Below are positions 1 through 7,778 of a stretch of 11,127 nucleotides of DNA, piece by piece. The translations under genes were made by a program, and so were the position numbers. Positions within the stretch are counted from its first letter, which is position 1; each line of letters opens with the position of its first letter. The stretch comes from Paraglomus occultum (lineage: Eukaryota > Glomeromycota > Glomeromycetes > Paraglomerales > Paraglomeraceae): the NCBI GenBank assembly GCA_910592205.1, contig CAJVPJ010001249.1:1-11127 (forward strand). The letters run 5' to 3'. Under the pieces are notes generated by a model. That model was not told the DNA's origin and did no database searches. It was given only the letters and a program-made list of their open reading frames with translations.

Positions 1-712
1 GAAGTATATAGGAATAATGGATGCCAACTTGGAACGAAGTTCTTCACAGGCGGCGTCAAACTCGCTTTGTGATGCCTTCTCCTCGCCTTTCAGAATCAAT
101 ACGTCATTCAACCAACACAGAAAATCGGTCGCTTATTTAGTATCGTAGTGGTAGATTTGTCCGTGACGTTGCGATCGATTGTAACTGGAAGACTAGAACC
201 AAGCTTTTCCCGGAATAACATGACGAAGTTCCTGACAATCAGATCGATGGGACCACGTAACATGTCTTCACCAACTGCGCTCCCTATTGAAGCCAAGACT
301 GGTGAGTTCAGCACGTAGCTTATGTGGATCGCAAGGTCTTTTGCACCATTATCAGATGAAGACAAGTATTTGTCAAAAGGAGATTCCAAATACAAATCGT
401 CTATCACTGGAAGCTTGGAGAGAAAGGGTAATTGGAAGATACTTTGTAGAGTCGTAATGTTCGGAACAGAAGGCAACTTGGCAGAAAGTAATTCGCAGAC
501 TTCAGCGGATTGATCTCTACGAAAGCGCTTTACTGGATTGAGGCAAAAAACAATTCGAATCTCAATTATATCTACCCTATGTACACACGCAACGCCTTCA
601 GCAACTGCCCGCTGTCTTCATCTCCCTCGAACTCCTTTAGTTGCTCCTTCGCTTCATCAAACTCCCCCTTCGCCTCATCAAGCTTCCGCTCCGCCTTGTC
701 TCGCTTCTTCAT
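1..712 (-). pseudogene. 5' part of an unrecognised coiled-coil protein gene, one-base frameshift, runs off the window
   Basis: Two exons can be read on the minus strand. Exon 1 is 712..589, starting at an ATG just after an in-frame TGA. It encodes 41 residues that are very rich in Lys, Glu and Asp with heptad-like spacing, so probably a short coiled coil. A 56-nt intron (588..533, GTGTGT donor, pyrimidine-rich run, CCAG acceptor) joins in frame to exon 2 at 532. Exon 2 stays open through the motifs AEVCELLSAKLPSVPNI and YVLNSPVLASIGSAVGEDML to about 127. There the frame ends prematurely, but the +1 frame continues without a stop to base 1 with a similar charged character (WLNDVLILKGEEKA). The simplest reading is one missing base in the CC pair at 127-128, from either gene decay or a sequencing error. 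I do not know the function; it reminds me of large lineage-expanded fungal families (Crinkler-like proteins among them), which is a weak impression. The 3' end is outside the window. Confidence 0.6.
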
Positions 713-1302
713 TCACCATTTTTTTTTTTTGTGAGAACAGTCTATTACTATGCAAAAAATCCCAATTTGTGTAACCATAACTATAACCGCGTCGTGTCGT
801 TACACCTTTGAAATGTACACAGACATGTAATACAGAGTCACGTTACTACAACAATTACCCACAGCCTCCTGGAGAAATAAATATGACCGAATTACAAATT
901 GAAAATCAGCCAAAAAGCAAAAAAAACTCTGAATTAACATAATCTCCTGACTTTCAGGATAAGATGCTGCTGCGCAATATTTAATCAAATGACGTATATT
1001 AGGAACTTTCTAGTCCTATTCACAATGTATTTAATGTGACCAACGATAATCAATTCGCATGATCATCCGCAGTGTATGATAAAAACAGTACAGTACTGGT
1101 TAATTTACTTCAGAAATCAATCACAACGCAATAAATACCGTTGTAACATTACATCTTTTAAAACTATAAAAAATCTGTCAATTTCCACAATAACACTACG
1201 AAAAAAGCTCACATTCACAAGCGAATTCTTTTTTCGAGTATTTATTGGCTTCGCTCTTGGCCTGTGGCTAAGTGGCATGCTTTGTAATGGTCGGCTTAAT
1301 AA
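713..1302. other. intergenic stretch without a supported gene
   Basis: AT-rich DNA between the divergently oriented relics at 1-712 (minus) and 1303-1636 (plus). An 11-base T-run lies just upstream of the minus-strand ATG. Open frames here (for example 1076-1405 plus, 800-988 minus) have no recognisable motif and are of a length expected by chance at this base composition. I see no RNA gene or repeat. Confidence 0.5.
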
Positions 1303-1636
1303 TACGGGAGCCTTAATTCAATCGACCAAGTTGAAATCCATAACAACACGTCGGCGGCGAACAAAATTTACTCGTCAGAAATCGAAAAGTTGTGGAACGA
1401 TCTAAACCGATTATACGACAGAAGAACCGAATCAGCTCCAAAAATTTCATTTAACAAAATGGCGTTTGAAATTTACAAGTTGCTCGATAAGCAGAAGGCC
1501 ACTGTCGCATCCACAATAAGAAATTTCTATCTTCGAAGAACAACTCCGCGGAAAAAAATCCATTATGGCAATCTAATGTTGGATTGACGAAGAGAAGAAG
1601 AAAAAGGTGAACCACTCAGATGGGAAAAAGAAATAG
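1303..1636 (+). pseudogene. relic of an unrecognised protein with a frameshift and an internal stop
   Basis: The frame is open from 1303, just after a TAA, through a stretch with strongly coding-like residues: SSEIEKLWNDLNRLYDRR, then KISFNKMAFEIYKLL, then KATVASTIRNFYLRR. The last part could be a small helical, perhaps helix-turn-helix-like, DNA-binding segment, but that is inference. At the seven-A run 1552-1558 the sense continues only in the next frame, where it reads IMAI, a TAA stop (1574-1576, one change from CAA Gln), then CWIDEEKKKK and a basic tail ending at TAG 1634-1636. One indel plus one nonsense change in a short stretch indicates decay rather than a live gene. No convincing start codon or upstream exon is visible, so the 5' part is either lost or lies beyond an intron ending near 1310. 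I do not recognise the family beyond the feeling that it is a repeated, lineage-specific one. Confidence 0.5.
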
Positions 1637-1701
1637 ATAGTCGTAATAATAACGTTGTTAATAATAGTAATAGTAAAGAAGATAATGAAATTTAAAATTT
1701 A

Positions 1702-1782
1702 CACCAGAGTGATCAAAGAATAGGTTATACTCATAAACGGCTTTGAGTCCGAGTATTTTTCTCCCATGCAATTACTCTGGTG
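1702..1782. repeat. nested imperfect inverted repeat, 81 bp
   Basis: The outer arms are CACCAGAGTGAT (1702-1713) and ATTACTCTGGTG (1771-1782), complementary at 11 of 12 positions. The inner arms are ATACTC (1727-1732) and GAGTAT (1751-1756). No clear target-site duplication flanks the arms. It could be a very small MITE-like element or a structured RNA segment downstream of the 1303-1636 relic. Confidence 0.45.
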
Positions 1783-2014
1783 CTTTTATTATTAATTATG
1801 TTTCGAGAGCACGCATTCAATAATCGAAATAATAAAATTATGCTTACGAAAAAATTACGTGTTTGATTGCAACTGTGTCAAAGCTCAACGGATGCGCGTT
1901 TATAAATTTTTCATTTATATGTCAAGCGACTTTGGATGGGTGGCTTTGCAAGCTGAACAAGACTCAAACATCCCTTTGCGTAATCATACATTTCTCTCGA
2001 CCTTTTACGTTAAA

Positions 2015-2248
2015 TTAATTCCCTTTACCTTTCTTCAAGTTTTTGTTTCTTTCTTGATTTATCATAAGTTGAGGTTCATTGTTTATTATCTTTCGTTCTT
2101 CTTGATAGATTTCGTAAGTAATTTTTTCTTGGTCTAAATATTCCTGGAGAGTTTGGGTATCATTGATTTTAAAAACGTATGGAGCAATTTTTTCTCCTTG
2201 CTCTCTCTTTCGTATGTTTCTAATAATGCTGTAATCCTTGGGTTCCAT
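2015..2248 (-). CDS. possible small charged protein of 77 residues, unrecognised
   Basis: The ATG at 2248..2246 sits in a good initiation context (CCACCATGG). The 77-residue product is highly charged and Glu/Lys/Asn-rich, with no signal peptide or membrane segment; a middle stretch around residues 30-60 could form a helix. A TATATAAA element lies on the same strand about 35 bases upstream (2291..2284), which favours a real promoter, though the region is very AT-rich. Length alone proves little, since several open frames of this size are expected by chance in 11 kb at this base composition. The hydrophobic plus-strand frame over the same bases looks like its antisense shadow. No homologue comes to mind and no function is proposed. 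Confidence 0.33.
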   Translation of the reverse strand: MEPKDYSIIRNIRKREQGEKIAPYVFKINDTQTLQEYLDQEKITYEIYQEERKIINNEPQLMINQERNKNLKKGKGN

Positions 2249-2283
2249 GGTGGATTTAATGTAAATTAGTTTTATATTTATAT

Positions 2284-2291
2284 TTTATATA
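2284..2291 (-). promoter_or_regulatory. TATA-like element upstream of the 77-residue frame
   Basis: TATATAAA on the minus strand, about 35 bases before the ATG at 2248. The surroundings are AT-rich, so a chance match is possible. Confidence 0.25.
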
Positions 2292-2373
2292 GAGATAATC
2301 CTATATTAATCCTGTGTGGTTTATATTTATCACATTCTGGTATGATAAAGTGAACATTAAAATTAACAAGTCC

Positions 2374-2784
2374 ATAATGATATGCGATATTATGGGCGGA
2401 CTACGACCACCGATGCCCGATTTCGCACCAGAGGAATACAAGAAACTTGCCGAGCGTTGTTGTGATGCTGAAAACAGCTTAAATTGGGCTTTAGCGAGCA
2501 CCTCGTTGTGAATAAAAGTTCCTCGCGATAGTTGTGATGCTGATCCTGATAAGCGTCCTGATGCAAGGAGACTTTATGAGGATATTAGCGAGCTTGAGGG
2601 AAAGGTGAAATACAATATTACGTGGAGTAACGTTTATTACAACAACGTAAAACCCTTATCGCGTCTCGAAAAAGAGTGCAAATACTCTAGTAAGCTTTTA
2701 CCTACTGGAGATTTACCCAAACCAAGAAACAGTTATAATTTAGATTCAGCCGCAGGTAGGACAAAAGCAGTTGTTACTTTATAA
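2374..2784 (+). pseudogene. C-terminal relic of a protein-kinase-like gene, interrupted by a 72-nt insert
   Basis: The frame reads DIMGGLRPPMPDFAPEEYKKL, LAERCCDA and, after the insert, DADPDKRPDARRLYEDISEL. The pattern Cys-Cys-x-Ala-Asp-Pro-x-x-Arg-Pro is the end of a eukaryotic kinase fold (subdomains X-XI, with the invariant Arg in KRP), most like tyrosine-kinase-like proteins. A tail of about 65 residues follows, containing NVYYNNVKPLSRLEKE and LLPTGDLPKPRNS, to TAA at 2782-2784. The P-loop, the catalytic HRD and DFG motifs and the rest of the kinase domain are absent upstream, so this is a 5'-truncated copy. Bases 2459-2530 form a 72-nt in-frame segment containing a TGA (2509-2511) and bounded by a 13-bp direct repeat. 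Removing it restores the motif exactly. As it stands the fragment cannot be a working kinase. Truncated kinase relics of this type fit an expanded kinase family in the host. Confidence 0.65.
2459..2543 (+). repeat. 13-bp direct repeat flanking a 72-nt insert in the kinase relic
   Basis: GTTGTGATGCTGA occurs at 2459-2471 and again at 2531-2543, an offset of 72 bases (24 codons). The unit 2459-2530 begins with GT and ends with AG, so it may be a short intron. It could equally be an insertion with target duplication or a slippage product. No terminal inverted repeats are visible. Confidence 0.6.
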
Positions 2785-2810
2785 AATCGGTACAATATTA
2801 ACCTCGTCGA

Positions 2811-2970
2811 TTGTCTTATTGATTTAGTGACTCAAAATTTTGAATATACGAGTTTTATTCAAGAGTTTACAATTAAATATGACGATATGCTCGACAGGGG
2901 TCAGAAATAAAGATTGATTCGAGACAAACTAGAAGCTGCTTATTAGAAAGTGTGTTTGAAAATGCAAGAA
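2811..2970 (+). pseudogene. decayed coding stretch, unrecognised
   Basis: In one plus-strand frame the residues look protein-like: NLVDCLIDLVTQNFEYTSFI, then KYDDMLDRGQK, RLIRDKLEAAY and KVCLKMQEN. TAA (2917-2919), TAG (2944-2946) and TGA near 2970 break the frame. The alternating charged and hydrophobic pattern is helical. The stretch begins about 25 bases after the kinase relic's stop, in the same orientation, so it may be debris of the same or a neighbouring copy. The family is not recognised and the call rests only on residue composition. Confidence 0.3.
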
Positions 2971-3727
2971 AATTGAATATACTTTATTTAAAATATCAAT
3001 TAAATTTTGTTCTATTTGTTAGTCAAGACGTTCTCTTGGCGGGTAAACTGTTGTTGTTCTTCCATTTTCAGTGGTTAGTCATGTTGAAATGGAGAGCAAC
3101 GCGTTGGGGTTCGGTAATTGTTTGTTTGACATTCATAGAATATGACCGTGATCCCTTTCGATTAATTTTTAATGAGTTCCTTTTGTACTAATTATAATCT
3201 AAAGTGCTTCGTAAATTTTCTGGGAAAACCGCTAAAGTATTTCAAAGCACTGCTTGATCGAAAAAAGACTGTAATAAACAGCTTATATTTAAGACTCAAA
3301 AAGATAATCGTTTTTAATAATATTTTGACCAAAACATTATATAAAAAGGCAATTATATCAATAGAAAGACAATACGATATATTAATCGTATTAGAAATCC
3401 TGCGAGGGTGTAACTCAATGAATTATGAGCCTAGGAACCAATTATTATGCGAAATTATCAACATTTTCGGAACGGTTCACTTGCAATGAGAACAAACTAC
3501 GTATTTACAGAGAACATCTATCTCAGACCAAGTCAGAAAACAATTTGTTTACGAGGGAAAAATATAAATCATAGTTGAGAATTATTATAACAAAGAAAGT
3601 GGTAGATGCGCGCACTTCATGACGAGAAGTAAAACTAATCATTGTACTGTTCCACATTCCGATCAACAGGCTACATTGCAAAATAGGCAATTAAAAGTTA
3701 AGCATGAGTAACTAGCGTAAGAGCTCA
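2971..3727. other. AT-rich stretch without a supported gene
   Basis: Open frames at 2952-3191 and 3172-3489 (plus) have low-complexity hydrophobic or Lys/Ile/Leu-rich products and no motif. Even the 105-residue one is not longer than expected by chance here. I see no tRNA, repeat array or structured element. Confidence 0.45.
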
Positions 3728-3967
3728 TTAATTTAATAAACATGTACTGTAACTGCAAATGTTCTCGTCAATTTTTATTAGCACGTGATTACAGCAAAAT
3801 TCTTTTATTGGATACAGCCCACTATAGTCCATAAATCGATCACATTCTCCAAAGAAGCAAAGACCGGCTCCCTCCGCTAAATGACATATAGTTGTTTGCT
3901 TTGAAGCAAATAATTCCTTGGAATATATATATTTCTTCTCCAATGCCTGACAATTTGCCCTTGGTAT
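3728..3967 (-). CDS. possible terminal exon of a cysteine-rich small protein, uncertain
   Basis: An acceptor-like ATATTCAG precedes base 3967 on the minus strand, and the frame is then open for 79 codons to TAA (3730..3728). The product holds eight cysteines, including a GLCFFGEC and a CC pair, with charged stretches between and no clear membrane span. A donor-like GTGAGT starts at 4020, which would give a 53-nt intron, and further upstream an ATG at 4254..4252 opens a 46-residue frame starting MKQTSYRGPSLTTVKK. I could not join these pieces into one uninterrupted frame, so the gene model is incomplete. The location is downstream of, and on the same strand as, the membrane-protein gene. Chance is a real alternative, and no homologue comes to mind. 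Confidence 0.22.
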   Translation of the reverse strand: MPRANCQALEKKYIYSKELFASKQTTICHLAEGAGLCFFGECDRFMDYSGLYPIKEFCCNHVLIKIDENICSYSTCLLN

Positions 3968-4275
3968 CTGAATATTTTACAATTGGCATAATCCCCTTTG
4001 AATGATGGTAAAAGACTCACTCTAGTGCTGAGGTCTTCTGAAAGCGAAATTTACTTTTTTTTTTTTTCAATGGATGACATTCCTTGCGCACACGTGCTAT
4101 TTCTTCTTTATTATTATCCCCCCAACGTCTGTTGCAATTTACTACCAAATATCTCCCAGAAACTTATTTGTGAAATTGCGACAATGTTTTCTGTTGTAGC
4201 TTGTGACTTCTTTACCGTTGTGAGTGAAGGACCTCGATACGATGTTTGCTTCATTTTAGCTCAACTTTAACGACG

Positions 4276-4281
4276 TTTATT
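4276..4281 (-). terminator. polyadenylation-type hexamer for the membrane-protein gene
   Basis: AATAAA on the minus strand about 115 bases past the TGA of the gene ending at 4394, a plausible distance for a fungal 3' UTR. Confidence 0.35.
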
Positions 4282-4393
4282 CATACCATGTTCAAAGTAC
4301 TTGTTAGTTTACATAAGGCTTGTCGATACAAATCTATTATACTACTATTCAATTTCTATTTCTAACAGAACCCAAGCACACATATAACTCTAC

Positions 4394-5536
4394 TCATGAT
4401 TCAGTCAACGGCTCCCTTTCTTCGGCAGTAGAATCTCGATTAGAATATAATGCCTGAGTGAACGAGCCTCCATCCCTAAGGAAGACGATAAAAATAGCTC
4501 CAAACATCGAGATCGATAGGATCCCTGCTAGTGCAGAGAAAGGGAAGATATCTCGCTGTTGGAAAGCAACTGCAGAAAACAGCCTAATAAAGTAAGATAT
4601 GGTATGGGTTAGATAACGATCGTGGATCAGTCTATAGAAAACAGTATCATATTGAAGCAAACCAATTATTCACTCCAAAGACTTACCAAGCAGCCGAAAT
4701 GCCAAAAAATCCGTCTCTGTTTCCTCGAGTAAACCAGCCGAATCCGATCCAACCCCAACCTATAATCGCATAAATTACTAGAAACACCGTAGCCACATAA
4801 CCGTCTATATAACCGTCCATATAACCGTCGAAATTGTAAAGCGCGAGGAATCCAGTGTATATTACGAAAAAGAACCAATTCGCAACGAGTATGGAGAATG
4901 GAACAAAAATCAACCAGATGTTGGCAATGCGATAGTGGATAGGAAGACTGTATAGGGGAAAGAAGCGGAAGAGTTTGCGATGGACGAAGGCTGCGATAGC
5001 AGAGTTAATGATTGAGAGAAGAAAAGCCCAGTCGAAGTCTTCCGCGAGCTAATTGTAAAGAGGTGTCCCCAAAACAAGGATAGGAAGATGGGTAATATTA
5101 ATTTTACAATCAAAGATGTATATCTCAATCCTCGATTGATTACACTCTCGCATTCATTGTTAAGTAAGCTACCCCGCTATCGCAGACTTACCCAAGATCG
5201 GACCCAACCAACCAAAAGCAGGTTAGAAACAATAAACCACGGTCCAATTACTCCCTTTACAATTCTTTGAGCATATTCTTCGTCGATCAACTGAGCATAG
5301 AAAACGAATCCAAACGCCGACAGATAATATAATCCCCAGAATACATATATAAACGATTTTTCTGGAGTGAAGAAACAGAAATTGTCGTCGATGATAGTAC
5401 CAATACTCGGTGAAAAGACGAGTATTGCGGCGAGATGAATGCCAGTGGCAAGCAAGAACGATATGATATTCCCGATACGGAGGAGTTTTACTTGTCTTGT
5501 AGGCGTGTGTACACCCGAGCCTGTCAAATGGTCCAT
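4394..5536 (-). CDS. multi-pass membrane protein, TspO/tryptophan-rich-sensory-protein-like (298 aa, 3 exons)
   Basis: Exons on the minus strand are 5536..5192, 5048..4687 and 4583..4394. Introns are 143 nt (GTAAGT...ATTAG, phase 0) and 103 nt (GTAAGT...ATTAG, splitting the codon of Trp236). The joined frame is exactly 298 codons plus TGA. Hydrophobic segments lie near residues 21-42, 62-81, 96-112, 122-138, 157-185, 200-221, 230-243 and 252-271, so seven or eight membrane spans, with a short acidic cytosol-like tail (AEEREPLTES). Many Trp, Phe and Tyr residues sit in or beside the spans. FFTPEKSFIYVFWGLYYL (55-72), SNLLLVGW (104-111), VPFSILVANW (164-173) and YAIIGWGWIGFGW (208-220) have the spacing of the long tryptophan-rich TspO/MBR-like proteins; that family match is from memory and moderate. 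Substrate and membrane are unknown. The loop at 189-199 is a DGY triplicate. The first in-frame Met is at 5536. A CCCCTCCCC tract and TATA-like bases lie about 200 bases upstream. Confidence 0.9.
4794..4825 (-). repeat. 12-nt tandem repeat within the membrane-protein gene (DGY repeat)
   Basis: A unit of roughly GACGGTTATATG is repeated almost three times, in frame, encoding DGYM-DGYI-DGYV (residues 189-200) in the loop between two predicted membrane segments. Confidence 0.7.
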
Positions 5537-5840
5537 CGAGAACAGATTGATTTCGCTGCGTCCTTTATTAAGCGCAGCTAAAACAGACCTCCAAAACTGT
5601 TCGAGAGTAGATTGAATGATGGCAACCGGATGGTGTACTACGTTTCACCATTAAAGATCCTGTCAAAGAAAGTTCCCAATTTGACAACCATGTAAGCGGA
5701 GCGTGCTTGTGTGTGACATGTGTAAGTGTTTTGATGTATATAATAAGGGGAGGGGACGCACGATGTATAAAGACTAGACAATACAAGCAAAGAAATTAAA
5801 ATGCCTATGTGTTATCTCGATTCCCAAAATGCGAAAGCCG

Positions 5841-5906
5841 ACATTCACTCAATAAAGCAAGTAATACTTGCATCTCGATCTAACGTAAACATACTTGAAT
5901 GAATGT
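5841..5906. repeat. nested inverted repeat
   Basis: The outer arms are ACATTCACTCAA (5841-5852) and TTGAATGAATGT (5895-5906), complementary at 11 of 12 positions. Close to the left arm lies the perfect 7-bp palindrome GCAAGTAATACTTGC (5857-5871). The element is intergenic, about 300 bases upstream of the membrane-protein start. It may be a small mobile-element remnant or a regulatory structure. Confidence 0.45.
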
Positions 5907-6795
5907 TTATAATTTGGTTGGATAATTGTATGTCAAAAATGTGAATGTTTAGAAAACTCGGATGCAGACCAGATTGTGATAATCATTATGGTCACATGAT
6001 TAACTTTAAGTCCATTTCCCACGTGATATCATTCAGCACCTCGTACTTTAAATGCGTTAAAATTTATACAATCTTGTTTTTCCCTATCGCAATTCTTTCT
6101 TTGGCGATTAACTATTTTCCCTAACAGGATTAGGCGAATTATTTTTAATTATTGGCTTTAAAGTTACACATTTTCTCACAAATGACTTTACAAATTCGCA
6201 CGCGCAAGATACATTCAAACGTCATTATAACTTTTTATTTATCAGCTATTATTGGTAGAAACCTTAGTGTACCGTCGACCCATAGATTTATTTGGCATTG
6301 ATTGTTTCCACAGATCGGTCAAGCGACTGGCCTTCTAAGTCGATAGCAGTTATAAAAACCGAACAAATTCTCTTCTATGAATATTTTTTCGTAGCAGTAA
6401 TTGATATCAACATTCCTTGTCGGACTTTCTTTGCTCTCTAGATATAATGTTGCATAAACATACACCTACATTAATATTACTAACCTTTATTCTCGGATAA
6501 TCACTTCGTCTTCTTTGATAACAGCAAATAACTATATTGACGAACCCTTTCGTTTGTTGCTTACCAGTAAATAAAGGCCGTTTTTCATCCACTTTGCTTT
6601 TCTTCAAGTATACTACTATACTGTCAATTCGTCATCCAAGAAGTTTACTATTGTAATTGCGGTCATGTTTCCCTGTTATGGATATTAAATACTCATAATA
6701 ATATTAATATCGTGTGACTCGTCAAATTTCGACTATTTACTTTAATGCACATAATATCTGCACCCTAGTTTGGATATCAAGAAAACATTTGTTAA
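5907..6795. other. intergenic stretch without a supported gene
   Basis: AT-rich spacer between the membrane-protein gene and the ypt1 gene, both on the minus strand. One CACGTG hexamer lies at 6020-6025. The 66-codon minus frame at 6407-6607 has no motif and is chance-sized. I see no RNA gene. Confidence 0.5.
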
Positions 6796-7076
6796 CTTCT
6801 ACTACTCCAGCAAGGTAGAACAAGAGAATTCCCATGGCTTGGCACAATTGGAAAGACTAAGCCTGAAAGACATGTGTCAATCATGAGGCTTGGTGCCGAT
6901 AAGCACAAAAGAGAATCCCGGGAATGAACATTAATTTGGGCCCTGAGGAAGCGATCGAAGCCACAATTCTTTTACAAAGTAATCTCGCTAATATAATACC
7001 ACACGGTCATTATCCACTGCGATTCACGTTATTACTAAGTAGAATATATTCAAAAAATGCAGTAAAAAAGAAGTAA
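6796..7076. other. GC-richer island with nested inverted repeats and broken open frames
   Basis: Bases 6815-6965 are visibly richer in G and C than the surrounding spacer. Complementary pairs are ATTCCC (6828-6833) with GGGAAT (6920-6925), GGCAC (6841-6845) with GTGCC (6893-6897), and AAGCCT (6859-6864) with AGGCTT (6886-6891). These can nest into one long hairpin. Plus-strand frames are open at 6796-6924 (WLGTIGKTKPERHVSIMRL) and, in another frame, at 6901-7076 (MNINLGPEEAIEATILLQ). A minus-strand frame of about 57 codons is also open over the same bases. It may be a structured RNA, a transposon remnant or a frameshifted exon; I cannot decide which. Confidence 0.3.
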
Positions 7077-7746
7077 CATGACACAATGAAAAATATACTA
7101 AAAGCAAAAATTCTGGCTAAGAAAATAACAAACAATAATAATAAAGCAAAAAAACCGATATTAAACACACCTAATTTTTCCTATGAGCATCAAGTAATTT
7201 CTAAACAGGAAACACTAACCCCAATGAATATATCTTTATAGCAACCCACTGACATTATGTGAAATAGTGTTCAGAATATATTAAGAAGATGGACATTATC
7301 GAGTGATAGAAAACTCTAATGTTATAGCAGCACAGAAAAGAAAATAATAATGAAAATAAGATATCTGATCAAAGTCCTCATAAAAGAGAATATTTCAAGT
7401 ACAAGCTTTCTAAGTCTTTGTCTCTTTCTTTTGTGTCTAATAAAACAAAACAAAGGACAGCTTTTGCTAAATGAAACAAAATAATACTCTAATTATAAGA
7501 ACATATTACGTAACAGCTATCTTATGGAACAAACACTTCCCTCCCTCCCCTGATAACCAATACTACACTCACCTATGTGTACTTCCAAAATAAACCCAAC
7601 ACATTTCACTCTATCACCACCTCAACAAGCTCTCTTTGCTCTAAAATCACCCACGCTCATGATGTTTGCCACAAAAAAAAGAAAGAACTATCCGCATCAT
7701 ATATTCGCATCAGCTATTTTAAAGTTTTTTTTCTCTCTTGCATATG
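7077..7746. other. intergenic stretch downstream of ypt1, nothing recognised
   Basis: A-rich spacer. The short plus-strand frames at 7575-7834 are chance reads that partly run antisense across the 3' end of ypt1. No RNA gene or repeat was noticed. Confidence 0.5.
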
Positions 7747-7752
7747 TTTATT
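7747..7752 (-). terminator. polyadenylation-type hexamer of ypt1
   Basis: AATAAA on the minus strand, about 27 bases after the ypt1 TAA, inside a short AAT/TTA run (7747-7763). Confidence 0.55.
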
Positions 7753-7778
7753 ATTATTATTAAATGTATTAAACAATC

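Noticed and set aside
1076-1405. 109-codon plus-strand frame overlapping the 1303-1636 relic
   Set aside because: Over the shared bases the coding-like residues are in a different frame; the upstream part has no motif.
1859-2137. 92-codon plus-strand hydrophobic frame
   Set aside because: Hydrophobic low-complexity product, partly antisense to the charged frame at 2015-2248, as expected of a shadow.
3172-3489. 105-codon plus-strand frame, the longest in the relic region
   Set aside because: No motif, Ile/Leu/Lys-rich product. A frame of this length is expected about once by chance in a window of this size and composition.
4910-5128. 72-codon minus-strand frame across intron 1 and exon 2 of the membrane-protein gene
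   Set aside because: It ignores the clear ATTAG acceptor at 5049-5050 and is out of frame with the hydrophobic exon.
6840-6961. tRNA gene at the box A/box B matches
   Set aside because: The D-stem and T-stem do not pair around these boxes and no acceptor stem is formed, so it is not a tRNA.
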